Positions 46,596 through 58,790 are shown, numbered from the stretch's first letter. The stretch is DNA of 64,000 nt from Mytilus trossulus (GCF_036588685.1 NC_086381.1:63805436-63869435), one strand, 5' to 3'. Made by a program: numbers and translations. Notes: generated by a model from the letters alone, not told the origin.

Positions 46596-48668
46596 TGCAT
46601 TTGATTTGTAACTAACAACTGCTCCCTTCTTTGTCACAGAACATTGATGTCTATTCAGACAATCTGCCTTGTACAAGATCTGTTTCTAATGTTTTCCATC
46701 AGGATATTTGATTGTCACATTACATGAATTCTCTCTAACAACAATACGTTCCCGTTGTTGTCCATTGTTGTTTCTTGTGGACTTTAAAGAACGCTTTCGT
46801 CCTGGAACTTCCATTATAGTGCTCGACTGTATAAAAAGGAAAATCACAAAAATACTGAACTCCGAGGAAAATTCAAAAAGGAAAGTCCCTAATCAAACGG
46901 CAAAACCAAAAGCTCAAACGCATCCATCAAACTGTAATATTCCGGACTTGGTACAGGCATTTTCTTATGTAGAAAATGGTGGATTGAACCTGGTTTTATA
47001 GCTAGCTATACCTCTCACTTGTATGACAGTCGCAACAAATTCCATTATATTGACAACGATGCGTGAACAAAACAAACAGACACAATAGGTAAAATCGTCA
47101 AAAAAGGAGTACAGCAGTCCAGATTGAGTTATCATCTTAATCCCAATAAAAACACATATGTAACAAAGAAGCACAAAAAGGCATACATCAAATCAAACTT
47201 CCTCATTTTGAATTTTTATCATACGATTTTATTTTTATCTATGTAAATTCCAACCATAAAGGATTGAACGATTTTAAGTACGGGTGTAGAATCGTGCGTT
47301 AAGCACGGTACAATCTGTTTTCTGGATTTGCAAAAAAAGCATGTAAGCATTTGTTGAGACGTAGGAAAATATTGGTAAAACAGTGTTTGGAAGTGACACT
47401 GTAGTGTGTGCAAGATAAAAGATGCATGGCTTTATATTTATCACAGCAGATGAATGAACTACCGTCAAAAGTAATTTCGTAGGGACTACCAGGTAAGTCA
47501 ATTTGCATCTTTACTTTTCTCTTGGTCACATAAACAATACTGATACCTTGCACGTAAAATGAATATCCAGTTGGTACAGTTTTTGCAGAGTTATCTAAGG
47601 ACGCTACATCAAAATTCTGTACATTTAATTTTACCTTAGGTATAACTGCTATTACTTTTACGTTGTTAATTTTGTTAATTCGGACATGAAATCCTCATAA
47701 ATTTCGTTCAACTCTCGTTTAAATTCAGCATGTTTAGATTCTACATCGTTTGTCAATTTAACTGCTTTGGGTATCGTTGTTTGGGCTTGTCTGTATTTCT
47801 TTCTATTAAGGTCAATGTTATAAGACGGACTTATCTGTACTTTAATAGAACCAAATCTATCAACAGTCAAAATATCCTGTATCGTAGTATCTATTGAACT
47901 TTCAATGTTGATATTTTCATGATCTTTGTTTTCAATGCTTAACTGGAGCTGCTTTTCGAATTCAATAATTTTCGCCTGATTTTCTTTCATACTTAGGAAT
48001 GCTTGCAAATCTGAAGCGTATTTCGTCGTGTTCTGGATGTCTGACCTTATCTGGTGTATTTCCTTCTCTTTGTCTTGAAGTGACAACACAACTAAATGAA
48101 TCGGGTCGCAGCATTCAAATTCAATTTGGTTAAGTTCTTTTATGAACTCTTCTTCCAGTTTATTGACATGCTGGATGACCTGCTTTTTTAGGAGAGAAAC
48201 TTCAGCAGCTATATTCTTTTTTTGATCTGTTATACTTTCTATATTAACCTCCCTGTTTTTACGAATAACATTGATGTAAGAAGATATATCGTTAAGGCTT
48301 TGTTCTAGCTCAACGTAGAACTCTGATGTTTTTATGTCTTTTACTAGTTCATCAAGTGAAAGTATTTCTCCACATTTCCCATGATCCTTTACGCACTTGT
48401 TGCATATTGGACTCTCGTGCTTATTACAGTAAAGTTGATACATCTCATTGTGATAAATACAATGTTGCTCGATGTCGGTTACAGCAGCTGATAATAATTT
48501 GAAATCTGCGATTGAAATAGTTTTGTGATTTCTTGTTGCCTTCAAAAGGCTGTGATGGTCTTCACATGCAGCACACAATGGTTCTTCACACTGAATACAC
48601 CAGTAAGCTGATTGTGTAGTTTGGTGTTGGAGATCGCACACCACGCACACTGATGTACGTGTCGCCAT
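46596..48668 (-). pseudogene. TRIM-like B-box/NHL gene, copy 3 (pseudogene)
   Basis: From the ATG at 48668 the frame is open for 336 codons to 47658. It includes the first B-box (CVVCDLQHQTTQSAYWCIQC), the second (CIYHNEMYQLYCNKHESPICNKC) and the full coiled coil. A deletion and frameshift then break into the propeller. Propeller pieces (GISIVYVTKRKVKMQIDLPG, ITFDGSSFICC) continue in other frames to about 47305, where ~430 bp of family A repeat (46840-47260) are inserted. The last propeller codons are at 46596-46835. A truncated B-box/coiled-coil protein without propeller is possible if it is transcribed; the N-terminal half is well conserved. The 3' splice site TTTATTTTGTCAG lies 11 bp before the ATG, as in the other copies. 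Confidence 0.85.
46840..47260 (+). repeat. Dispersed repeat family A, longest copy, in TRIM copy 3
   Basis: This copy has the complete block order from AAAATCACAAAAATACTGAAC through GTACAGGCATTTTCTTATGT, GGTGGATTGAACCTGGTTTTA, CTCTCACTTGTATGACAGTCGC, GACAACGATGCGTGAACAAAAC and on to AACAAAGAAGCACAAAAAGGC. It interrupts the propeller reading frame and can serve as the reference copy in this window. Confidence 0.7.
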
Positions 48669-48709
48669 TGACGATGCCACTGACAAAATAAAATTCAAAC
48701 CCATGTTAT

Positions 48710-51700
48710 AAACTTATATATATGTTTTATCAAAAAGGTCGTCATATTTGAACTTTTATTCAATAAGTAACTTTGTTTTAATTAAATATTGACCATTATA
48801 AAATCATAAGACTTGCGTGCATCCGAACAATTTTATTTGATTTTGCCTGCAGCAGAATCGCCTTACACATAAAGAGCAAATAAAACTATGGCCAATAATG
48901 TAGAAACTTTGTGTTTTTATTATTCATTTATTATCGAAGATACATGTAAAAGATAAAAGAATATATACTAAAAATAACATCTTATACTTTCCGTTTCTTA
49001 CATTTTCCTTCACCGGAAACAATAAATATTCTTAAACGAAAGATAGTAAGTACTTAAACTTGTCCGGAAACTATTTGACCAAACAAGACCGAAAAAAAGA
49101 ACAATCAATTCTATAAGAATTCATAAACGAGGGATATGGAGTATCCATCAATGACACAAAATCAGTTAATGTACTTCAAAAAAAGCAACACAAAAAACGA
49201 CAAAAAAGCCAAGGAACGACGTTTTTATTGCTGTTTGCCTGGTTAAGTTATAATTGACTCCTAATATAAAAGATTTAAATAGAAATTACAACCATGCACT
49301 GAACAAAACTTTTTTGCTACTGACTACTTTCACCACACATGTCAATGATTAAAATACATAACAAATATATATAATTAAAGGTCATAGGAAGGGGAATCCT
49401 GAGGTTATCCTACAAAAATTTCTTTTTCGAGATAATTTTTAATTGCTATTCTATTAGAATATTGTTGCTGTTTAGAAGGAAGCTAGTAAATCAACGGTAA
49501 GTTCATATCGATCTATGGAGAAATTTAATGGACGCCATCACGCTTTTGGCTGACAGTTAAGGAATCACGGTTTCCAATTGGCGTAACAGTGCGTCCTCTT
49601 TTCCTTGACCTACCGGATAAGGCTTTTCATCTACATACCTGAGCAACATGAAGGATGCCACAATTAAAGCAGAACTCACTAACACGACTAATTTTTGATG
49701 CAATGTCGTTTGCCCGGCATTTAGTTGTTTTCTATTTCTTTATTTATAATGTTGTTTATCATTTGTCCGAGTTCCGCTTTTTGCATTTGCAGATACTTCT
49801 TGCATACTCAGGACGATTATAAAATACAATTTGACATAGTTGTGTCTGAAAGACACATTTTCAATGCATCCCTTAAAAATAGTATTAAAAACATTCCGTC
49901 AGTTGTAAAAGTGATTGATAAAATGACATATATTTTGAATGATGTAAACGTGTGGGTTGTGTGAGTATTTTCGGACAAACCTTGCAAACTGACCATTTGA
50001 AAAGACCAAGTTCAACATTCTGTCATTTGTAAAAATTATGCCAAAAAAATATCCTATAAATATATATATTTAACGCATCTCAATAAGTTAAACTTTCGGC
50101 GTAATATGAAAGTTCAAACCATTTTAAAACGAATGGCTTTCTTAGAGAAATTGACTATAAGTGTCACAAAAAATGTGCCTTATTTTTTATCAATTTTCTC
50201 AGGCTATGATTTATATTTATAAACTTTATCAAAAAAACATTTGGAAACGGCGTGCATTAGACTTAAAAATTCAATGAATAATACAGCTTAACAGTCTGTT
50301 AATGAGGTTCTTTAAGCAGATTAAACACCTCTATAACTTGTGAAAGGACAAGACGGGGCAAGACATAAAACTAAGACATTAGAGCGATTTTTATTGAAAT
50401 GAGCTTCCCATACATTATTTATTTTTATGTTTTACGGCGGGAGCTAGACAAGAGAAAGGAGAAAGGTATTCCCTATCCGACCTTTCATACTTCTAGCTAA
50501 GAACGGTAACAGTGACGACATCAACATTCAAACTTATTGTGTGTTTGTGGAAATAAGCATGGTACATATTTCAAAAATTTCATATCAGTTGGTTGAGTCA
50601 TACTAAAGAACGGAAACCAATTTTAATTTGGACAAACATACACTATAATATGTACGTAAGGATGGACGTAAAACAGACAAGGGTAAAACGCAATGCTCCT
50701 TTTGCTACGGCAGGGGGGCATAAAAATGTATAAATTTGAAATAAAATAAAATTCCGCCAAACTTCATGAATGGTTTTTGCACAAAGACGTTATGGCTAAA
50801 CGTGACGTCATATACATGAAAAGTAACAAACTGAAGGTCAATACGCTACTTCTACGATTCAAATTTTTATAAAACCACATCAAAACGACTATTTTGAGGA
50901 AGTTGTAATTTTATTTTCGACAATATTGTAGTAATCGAACATTGGTTGATCCGAGAAATTCAAAATGGCGGGTCCCTCTTTTTTCAATTATTTGAATTCG
51001 AGTTATCTCCCTGTGTTTGCAAACCTTAACTTAAAATAGCCGTAGATTCATGAAGAAGGTCTTTTTAAGATCAAAAGTAAAACTCGTTAGAATGTAAAAA
51101 ATAACATGAATAATAGAATGCAAACTGGTAGTTAATGTATGATAAAAGTGCGATATTACATGTAATCACATGACGTTAAATATGTGACTGGTCATGAGAT
51201 CGATAAGATAACTTAATTTAAGTATTTTTCAAGGTTTTGTATGAGTTTGTCCATTTAACGAATTGAACTTACTATATACAGTTCAGAGTTAGATCATCTT
51301 GGATCTTAACTAAATAAGAATAAACATTTGACCGATATTGCATTGAATGATAACTATATCATTCGACATCATTATCCATATCTATATCAAAAGTTATGGC
51401 TAAGGACAATGAATTGCGTTAATTAAAAGTATATGACAATCATTAGAGTTAAACTTCACAGAATAATTTCCACAAACCCTTAGCAGGATAGTTTTTTTAT
51501 GGTTTTTTTTTTTTTGTATACTTTCTTACTATGTCTCAAGAACAAAGAAACAAACGATTGCTAAACTATATCATAAATGAAGGATATTACCCGTTACATT
51601 CAGTACGCTCATACTATCGTCATTATAGTCAAGACAAATAAACATTTACGCAACTTGAGATTGAATTTACAAGAATTGAAATTAAATATTGGAAAGAGCC

Positions 51701-52830
51701 AGTTTTCAACTATTTCAAAAATCTGTTGATCTGTTGATTTTTTTTTTATATTTAGTATTGTGTAAAAGAATCAGATACTTGTTGTGTTGAGAAATCATAA
51801 TAATTTCACCTGTTTACGATTTATTCCGTTCAAAAGATTTGTCTTTCGGGTAAAGTATTGCTTGTTATTCTTTTTTAATTGTTTCATAAAGCATGTCATG
51901 CCCAGATAGTTTGCTATGTCTTATATCAATTCAAAACGTTTCTGATATTAACATTTATAAATACATACTGCACTGGTATTGCAAAAAAATAGAATCCAAA
52001 TGTGACAACAAAGTATACAATCCTTCAATTTGAACAATTGGGTGCACATGTATTCATCATTTACGTGTTATCAATGTTTGTTTTATTGATCATATGACGA
52101 ATGTCAATAACACGATAATATTGGTCATATGAGTATTAAATTAAGTGACTATCAGTATATGTCAAGGTGAACTGGTATGTTAATATTCACCTTATGGAGT
52201 CTTTTTAATCATTTTTAGACGACCCAAATACTCTTTATATGGTAATTTTGTACGTTGGTTCTATATTGTATACCATGAATCGGATTTTTGGTGAGTCGAG
52301 AACAATAGAGCATTAACTGTCTAAGTGATCAAAAGTTTGCTGGTGTCGATTGTCACACCGATTAAAAGGTGTAAGAGCTCCTGATCTAGGTAAACCCAGC
52401 AACGCTAAAAGTGAACGAAACAAAAAGTGTGTTTCATTAGTAATATAATCTCATTTCGCCTAACATGAACTACAAAGCGACTGCATTATATGGATCAATT
52501 TTTGTCAGAACTACGCATAGCATTTTCTATAATTGAAAACGATATCAAAAGATTAAAAACAGATACTTAATTCAGCAGATTCAGGGCAATGCAAGAAGAC
52601 TTTCCGACAGAATTATTTTTTTTACTTATAAAGAACTGAAATTAAATGAACCCTAATTTGATTGTATTTTAGTGTTTTGTAGACTGGTTTTGCCTAAGTC
52701 AGTTCTAAGTGTATTATTTGCCACGTTGTTGTCTGTTTTTCTTCGACTTTTAGTACGTTTTATGGGTAACTATCGTCTCTTTTTTTGGCATGATAATAAA
52801 CGGCACACATTAGAAATTTTATACAAATAA
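48710..52830. other. 4.1 kb AT-rich DNA, no recognisable gene
   Basis: Open frames are short. The longest (79 codons at 49725) starts with a hydrophobic stretch but has no family resemblance and is flanked by low-complexity sequence. The part just upstream of TRIM copy 3 should contain its 5' intron. No repeat could be matched by eye. Confidence 0.5.
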
Positions 52831-53144
52831 TGCTTATAAAGTAAAAGAGGGACGAAAGACACCAAAGGGACAGTCAAACTCGTAAATCTAAAACAAACTG
52901 ACAACGCCATGGCTAAAAATGAAAAAAGACAAACAGAAAAACAATAGTACACATGACACAACATAGAAAACTAAAGAATAAACAACACGAACCCCACCAA
53001 AAACTAGGGGTGATCTCAGGTGCTCCGGAAGGGTAAGCAGATCCTGCTCCACATGCGGCACCCGTCGTGTTGCTTATGTGATTACAAATCCGGTAAATAG
53101 TCTAATTCGGTAGGTCAAATTCATGAAAGGGAAGGGGATTGTAG

Positions 53145-54694
53145 TTACGACGTAAGGAACATATCCGATATCATTTGTGAAACGGTTATTCCATAACGGT
53201 CAACCAACTCGTGATGGCGTCCGTAAAATTTACGAAGGGATGATTTCAACTTCACCATTTGGAACTCTTGGTTTAATAGCTTCCTTGTGAGCAGTAACCC
53301 TCTATCAAGAAAATCATGATAGGAAATGCAAGCACGGGAATATCGTATCAATTGGGAGATATATACCCCGTATGCAGGTGCTGCTGGAATGTTGCTACTT
53401 AGAAATGGAAAGTTCACAATTGGAAAGCTGAAATCATCTCTTTTGTCGTAAAGTTTTGTCTTCAACCGACCCTCATTGTCAATTTCTAGATGTAAGTCAA
53501 GATATGAAGCCGACTTAACTGTATCTGTAGTATCCTTTATCTCCAATTCGATGGGATAGATGCGATCCACATAGTCACCAAATTTTGAATTGTTTAGTGA
53601 AAGAACGTCATCTATATAGCGGAAAGTAGAGTTAAAGGATATTGCTAACTTCTTATCTTTCTTCCTAAGAAGTTCCTGCATGAAGTCAGCCTCATAATAA
53701 TAAAGAAACAAGTCAGCAAGTAGAGGGGCACAGTTTGTTCCCATTGGGATGCCGACAGTCTGTTGAAAAACACGTCCTCCGAACGTAACAAATATGTTGT
53801 CAATCAAGAAATCAAGCATCTTGATAATATCGGTTTCAGAGAATTTTTTGTTTGAATCAGAATGGTTCTTTACAAAGTATGATTTATCCCTCCCTAAGAC
53901 AAGATACTTGTATCTACGTTGGCCATTCTTTTTTATGAAGCAAAGTAATACCAACTCTTTTAATTTGTCTTTTAGTTTGGAATGTGGAATACTTGTGTAA
54001 AGAGTAGAAAAGTCAAATGTTTTAATACTGTTACAAAATGAAAGAGAGTTAGATTGTATGTACTCTAAAAGATCTTTGGAATTTTTAAGTATCCACATCT
54101 GATTCACGCCACCTCTAGAATAGGCAGTTTCACAATAACTTTGAAGCCCGTCTTTGATTGCTGATAAAATGGATGTTAATAATTTAGAAAGGGGTTTCGT
54201 GGAGCACTTGGAAGACCCAGCAATATACCGTTGTTTGTAAGGACACTTATGTAGTTTAGGTATCCAATACAGTGATGGAAGATCCAGTTCTTCATCTTTG
54301 GTTGAAATACCAAAGGAACAAAGAACAGACCTATGATTATCCAGGATTTCCTCTTTGGTAAGTGTCGTGAGGGTATATGTTGGGTTTCCAAGTGAATTGT
54401 CTATACCTAACTCGTTTATCAAGCAATTAATGTAATGACTTTTACAGATAAAAACGATGTTATTTGGGGCTTTGTCTGCGGGGACAACAACATATTCATC
54501 ATGGAGGTCAGATAGGTGTTTAGCAACATTTGGATCTTTGAAGATTGACGTAGCATGGGCATTGATGGACCCATTCAGTTTCTTAATTCTGATTTGTATT
54601 AACGACCTCACTGCCTTAATCCATTCGGATAGAGTGTCTACGTCTTCCTTCTCGCGCTTAGCCCATTGCCTGGCATAATCCTCGACTGAATCCA
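53145..54694 (-). CDS. Penelope-type reverse transcriptase (RT part of the element)
   Basis: About 516 codons are open from 54694, with MDSVEDYARQWAKREKEDVD at the start. This is the middle of the ancestral polyprotein, so the apparent start is only where the frame resumes after a 1-bp deletion near 54700. RT motifs are visible: a fingers part with VPADKAPNNIVF, the SLYWIPKLHKCPYKQRYIAG block, KTFDFSTLYTSIPH (motif A), QTVGIPMGTNCAPLLADLFL (motif B), FRYIDDVL with the catalytic YIDD at codons ~360-363 (53607-53618), then LDLHLEIDNEGRL and a thumb with a Gly-Arg-His motif (KFYGRHHELVDRYG). Penelope RTs are the closest relatives of telomerase RT. The RT looks uninterrupted and could be catalytically competent by itself. 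Confidence 0.85.
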
Positions 54695-54895
54695 TCAAAA
54701 TTTAAAGTGATGTTTCCAATTGATGGATTTAGGCTCACGATATTTTGGACCTTTCGATAACACGTTTCGTAGAGAAGTGTTATTAACAATGTTAAGGTCA
54801 CCGGTAATAACGTGGCCAGCAGGATTATATGTGAATTGGGAACTAGCACAAGTGCAATCAGGAGGTTTAGACTTGAAGTCGTCAATATCGAGATC
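54695..54895 (-). pseudogene. Linker with CxC motif, between stop and frameshift
   Basis: In the same frame as the upstream GIY-YIG part, directly after the TAG at 54896-54898, the sequence encodes DLDIDDFKSKPPDCTCASSQ then FTYNPAGHVITGDLNIV and KGPKYREPKSINWK. The CTC at 54848-54856 is the CxC motif that links nuclease and RT in Naiad elements. Reading then meets TGA where one base, probably an A of an A4 run, is missing near 54700; a one-base shift leads directly into the RT frame. So the ancestral gene was one frame. Confidence 0.8.
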
Positions 54896-56131
54896 CTACA
54901 AAACACGTTTGTAATTGAAAATTTTAGTTGCAATAGGTTTGGTATAGGTATAAGAAATTATTGGTACAGACTGGTCTTTGAAATAAGGAGGTATTTTCGA
55001 TTGAACTAATTTATGATGAAGGATATTGCCTAGGTTGACGCCATCGAGACCTTTGTTGGCAAAGAAAAGATTTAGAAAAGATCTTTTCTCTTTTTCATCT
55101 TTTTCAATGCGAACTGGCTTGAAAAGTCTGTGACTAGCAATATCCGAAATTATAGCTTGTAGTTTGTATTGGTTTGAATGAGGGTTTGTTACAGTGGATT
55201 CCAAACATAAATTGAACAGAGAATGAAGTTTTGAAAGGGGTAATGAATAAAGTTTCGTGCGAATGTGATGAATACCTAACGGTTTTTGTATGCATGGCAG
55301 CAAGTCATTAATAGAGACATCATGCAGAGAGGGTGATGTATAATGACGATGGCCATGACTACGTCTACGTCGAGGAGTCGAGTTGAAAATATTCATCACA
55401 TTCACCGAGTTACAGGAAGGACTAGATAGAATACCTATACCATCAATTTTGTCATTGCAGCCATACGGTGTTGCAGTTCCCAATTGTCTAATCCAGTAGT
55501 CTTCTTTTTGTCTACGGAGAGTCGTTGAAAGATTAGGATTGTTCGAGCTATGGTATATTTTTTCAATAATTCGAACTGTCATAGAAACGATGGAATGATC
55601 GGGCTGATTGAAATGCTGGTATAGAATGTCGTTAGCATTGAGGTTAATGTCTGATCTATGACCGCACATACGTTTGTTTAGCCTTCCTTTCGTTTCACCG
55701 ACGTATACCAAGCCGCAAAGGTTGCACTCTAATCCGTAGACGACATTTATCGATTTACAATTCAGATCATCGTAACTTCTGGTAAAATATGACTTCTTGG
55801 TCAAATTGCTAGTGAATTCAGCATCTGTAATTAAAATAGCACAAGTTTTGCAGCCTTTGGTCTCACATTTTGAAATGCGACAGTGTTGTACTGTGTAATC
55901 AAAAACCAAAATGTCTTTAAGGAGAACTGAACAAGGCTGTATATGTGTAATATTGCTGTTATCACTAGGACGATGATCTGAATGAGTCGTGTTTGGGTTA
56001 TTTGTCATGTCTGGTGATGAGGGGACACCTGCCGTATCAGACGACACCGTGTCCATGGTGACGTCTGTTTCGGACCTTTTTATACTGGGCGACGTCCGAG
56101 CCAGTTTCCTGTTAGTTCTTCGTAAGTTCAT
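54896..56131 (-). CDS. GIY-YIG endonuclease frame of the Penelope-like element
   Basis: This 411-codon frame begins with a Ser/Thr/Asn-rich stretch (1-65). A Cys cluster follows, C84-x4-C89-x4-C94-x2-C97. The GIY-YIG domain reads VVYGLECNLCGLVYVG at 130-145, then R150, the H158 region, HFNQPDH at 173-179 and RRQKEDYWIRQLG with the metal-binding Glu at 210. C136, C139, H173 and H179 form the CCHH set typical of Penelope nucleases. A basic region (PRRRRSHGHRH, ~260) and a helical linker with KDEKEKRSFLNLFFANKGLD precede a TAG at 54896-54898. In an intact element the frame continues into the RT. The nuclease would nick target DNA for target-primed reverse transcription. It could be produced alone from this copy. 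Confidence 0.85.
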   Translation of the reverse strand: MNLRRTNRKLARTSPSIKRSETDVTMDTVSSDTAGVPSSPDMTNNPNTTHSDHRPSDNSNITHIQPCSVLLKDILVFDYTVQHCRISKCETKGCKTCAILITDAEFTSNLTKKSYFTRSYDDLNCKSINVVYGLECNLCGLVYVGETKGRLNKRMCGHRSDINLNANDILYQHFNQPDHSIVSMTVRIIEKIYHSSNNPNLSTTLRRQKEDYWIRQLGTATPYGCNDKIDGIGILSSPSCNSVNVMNIFNSTPRRRRSHGHRHYTSPSLHDVSINDLLPCIQKPLGIHHIRTKLYSLPLSKLHSLFNLCLESTVTNPHSNQYKLQAIISDIASHRLFKPVRIEKDEKEKRSFLNLFFANKGLDGVNLGNILHHKLVQSKIPPYFKDQSVPIISYTYTKPIATKIFNYKRVL

Positions 56132-56214
56132 GCAATTGTAGTTTTGCTACTGGGCGGATGATGTCCTCGGGGACAAAATGTCCACCAGCAGAGACATCGA
56201 CCCAGTGGTAATAA

Positions 56215-57130
56215 AAGAGGTGAGGTAGAAATTTTTTCAGTAAAGTGTGTTTTTTTTGGGGGGGAAATCCTTTTGTGTTCTATTCTCTGGAGCGTTTAAC
56301 AGTATAAAATACACTTACCTTTTTTTGCTCTTACATAAAAACTGTTTTTTTTTCTTAAGCTTATTCTTTTAATTGTCAGCCTTGACAGGTTGATATTTCC
56401 AAAATCGCCCAATTTTGCAATTAAAACTTTAACTTAACAAAACGTGAACGTTTTGAAAAATAAGGAAATGTCAGAGGGGTGATTATTTTATGTTCGTATA
56501 TATAAATAGGTTGGTCGTTTCAATCGGTTCTCATCTAGAGGCATATATAAATTGATCGCGATATATATGTACTTGTACGGTTCTGCGACAGTAATCACGT
56601 GTTTCATTTATCCACTGTGGAAGATGATAAAAGGGTTGTTTGCATATTAGATACATTTATTAATACAAATAGTAATAAATTGTGCATTTTGATACTGAAC
56701 GTGTTTGTACAGTAAGAACAAAGAAACAATTTGACCCATTGCTCCTATAGAAGTCACGTTGTCACAATTATTAGTAGTATGTTAACGGGCGGTGTACACA
56801 CCTTAAGTTTGTTAAACTGGACATTTTCTTAGGAAAATACCAATATCAAGTCTGGAAAATTGCAGTTGATTGATAGCGTTTGATTTTGTCAGTGTTCATG
56901 AAACTCTTCTTAATGATTTTTTTTGGAATTTTGCTATCTGTTTTTGAAAGAAGAAAAAGAACTTGTTGCTAAAAAAACAATTATTTCACAATTTTCTTTC
57001 TTCTTAAGAAGCAAACCTAACTTTGCTAAACATTTGTTAAGTTAAAACCTAAACAAGCCAAAGCTTATCGTTTGTGGTCTTAAACTTTCTTGTCTTTTTT
57101 TATGATTATATGTGAGCTGTCCTGATGAAG
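56215..57130. other. AT-rich DNA between two retroelement remains
   Basis: No coding sequence and no matched repeat. It contains several A and T homopolymers. Confidence 0.45.
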
Positions 57131-57189
57131 TTGAATGTATGTTATTAATACAGTTTCATTTTCATTTCACTGCTGGATTTATATTATTG

Positions 57190-57523
57190 GCAAAGTATAT
57201 GCTGATAAATTATTACACCAGGGTTTTCGATATCACAAACTAGTCAAAACATTTACTAAATTTTATCATCGGTATAAAGACATCATTCGTAAATATAGCT
57301 CAACATGCAGACTTCTTATACGTTCAGGTATTTCACATCCAATTTTTTATGGAAATATTCTGTATAAAGCACAAAGGTGTCAGTATTCACCTCAGAAACC
57401 TACAAAACCTTTGAATAGACTTATTAAGAAGGGATATAATTACGATACTGTTGTCAAGTCATTAAAGATTGCATATTTTGGCGTTAATATTGAGTCACTG
57501 ATAAGGTCTTTGCGTCGGAACTA
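57190..57523 (+). pseudogene. C-terminal RT fragment of a second Penelope-like lineage
   Basis: The open plus-strand frame reads ADKLLHQGFRYHKLVKTFTK, FYHRYKDIIRKYSSTCR, SGISHPIFYGNILYKAQRC and ends SLKIAYFGVNIESLIRSLRR before a stop at 57523. The layout (basic helix, F-x-x-F-x-x-R-x-x-x-L pattern, FYG motif) resembles the thumb/C-terminus of Penelope-type RTs but is clearly different from the 53-kb element. Nothing upstream of ~57180 is recognisable, so the copy is 5'-truncated. It is followed by a family D 3' UTR. Confidence 0.6.
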
Positions 57524-57787
57524 AACACACTTATTCTAAAAAACAGTTGTTGGCATGACACGGGTTATGTTCTTCTCATATATGTTATGATGGTATGATA
57601 CTAAACCCCTAATGGGAAGGATTGTGCCTGATGTTCATATGATGAAATCATAATCTTTCAGTCAGTTTAATTGAAGTCTGGAGCTGGCATGTCAGTTAAC
57701 TGCTAGTAGTCTGTATTATTGTCATTTTGTTTATTTTCTTTGGTTACATCTTCTGACATCAGACTCAGACTTCTCTTGAACTGAATT

Positions 57788-58080
57788 TTAATGTGCGTAT
57801 TGTTATGCGTTTACTTTTCTACATTGGTTAGAGGAATAGAGGGAGGGTTGAGATCTCACACACATGTTTAACCCCGCCGCATTTTTGCGCCTGTCCCAAG
57901 TCAGGAGCCTCTGGCCTTTGTTAGTCTTGTTTTATTTTAATTTTATTTTCTTGTGTACAATTTGGAAATTAGTATGGCGTTCATTATCACTGAACTAGTA
58001 TATATTTGTTTAGGGGACAGCTGAAGGACGCCTTGTCTCTTTGACACATTCCCCATTTCCATTCTCAATTTTATTTCTTT
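57788..58080 (+). repeat. Family D repeat, 3' UTR of the preceding RT fragment
   Basis: Blocks GTGCGTATTGTTATGCG, GAGGGAGGGTTGAGATCTCA, ACATGTTTAACCCCGCCGCA, CGCCTGTCCCAAGTCAGGAG, CACTGAACTAGTATATATTTGTTTAGGGG and GTCTCTTTGACACATTCCCC are in the order seen at 42361-42705. The position after the RT stop suggests these belong to one retroelement family. Confidence 0.65.
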
Positions 58081-58477
58081 TACTATAGATTGCTCTTTGT
58101 AAATACAGCTGTCTCTCAAACCACGCCTCTTTTAGGGAGATATATAATATTCATAGATATGTTAATTTGTTAACGTACTGGTTCCCATTTATGATTTCTG
58201 TGTTTCAGCTGATAGAGACATTGCTTGGAAATGTAAACAGTTTAGAAAAACATGGTAGCGCCTAAATTCTAATTCTGAGGAGGTTCAAAAATGGAGGTAA
58301 CGGTGTATAGAATTTTAGTATAAGTTTAAACTCCTCGAATTTCAGGGCATATAAATGTTGAAAATATGCCGCACAGTCCTATATTTTGACCTTTGAATAA
58401 AATAGAAGCGCATATAAACTTTCCGTTTTGGAATATTATTTTTCAAAAAACTTCATAGTAAAATTGTCACAATTTTA

Positions 58478-58790
58478 GCCGAAAAGGGAGTTCCTATGGG
58501 AAATTGCATTGTCTATATTTACAGAATTGCAACCTATAGTGGTTTTGCTGGGGAAACCAATTGTGCCACTCGTCATTTGATTTCACTTTCCAATACATCG
58601 ATGATGTTCTTTCACTAAATTATTCAGAGATTGGTGACTTTGTTAATTTCATTAGGATGAGATTACGTCTATCTTATATCTCGAATTACATATACAAATT
58701 GACAAAGAGGGTAGGCCTAATACTTAGCGTTATGAAAAAAGACAGAAGTTTTCCATTTGTAACAGCTGATTTTCGCAGGATTTGAGTTGT
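58478..58790 (+). pseudogene. Penelope-type RT fragment downstream of TRIM copy 4
   Basis: Pieces of RT motif B (EKGVPMGNC at 58480) and of the catalytic motif (FDFTFQYIDDVLSLNYSEIG at 58569-58628) are readable, followed by frame decay. It matches the fragment at 12185-12335, which lies downstream of TRIM copy 2. Confidence 0.7.

Larger units (their letters stand above)
52835..56207 (-). mobile_element. Penelope-like element of the permuted (Naiad-like) type, near complete
   Basis: In the minus direction the order is a short 5' UTR/pseudo-LTR remnant (56207-56132), a GIY-YIG endonuclease frame, a linker with a CxC motif, the RT frame and a ~310-bp 3' UTR ending near 52835. Canonical Penelope elements have the nuclease after the RT. 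A nuclease before the RT, a CxC linker and a CCHH-bearing GIY-YIG are described for the Naiad clade, which is abundant in invertebrates. The copy has one stop between the domains and one 1-bp frameshift, so it is recently dead. Fragments of its 3' part lie at 4275 and 11782. No full flanking pseudo-LTR is visible. Confidence 0.85.

Noticed and set aside
49725-49964. Small secreted protein (79 codons, hydrophobic N-terminus)
   Set aside because: No cysteine pattern, no homology that I recognise, and the surroundings are anonymous AT-rich DNA. Random frames of this length are expected in 64 kb.
53600-54000. Plus-strand open frames across the Penelope RT and GIY-YIG regions
   Set aside because: They are antisense shadows of the RT and nuclease frames, which carry recognisable catalytic motifs.
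54690-54705. In-frame TGA as a selenocysteine codon, as in some clam Naiad elements
   Set aside because: After the TGA the frame loses all similarity, while a one-base shift leads directly into the RT, so a frameshift is the simpler explanation.
53145-56207. A telomerase or group II intron RT
   Set aside because: YIDD, the SLYWIPKLHK block and the linked CCHH GIY-YIG nuclease are specific to Penelope-like elements.
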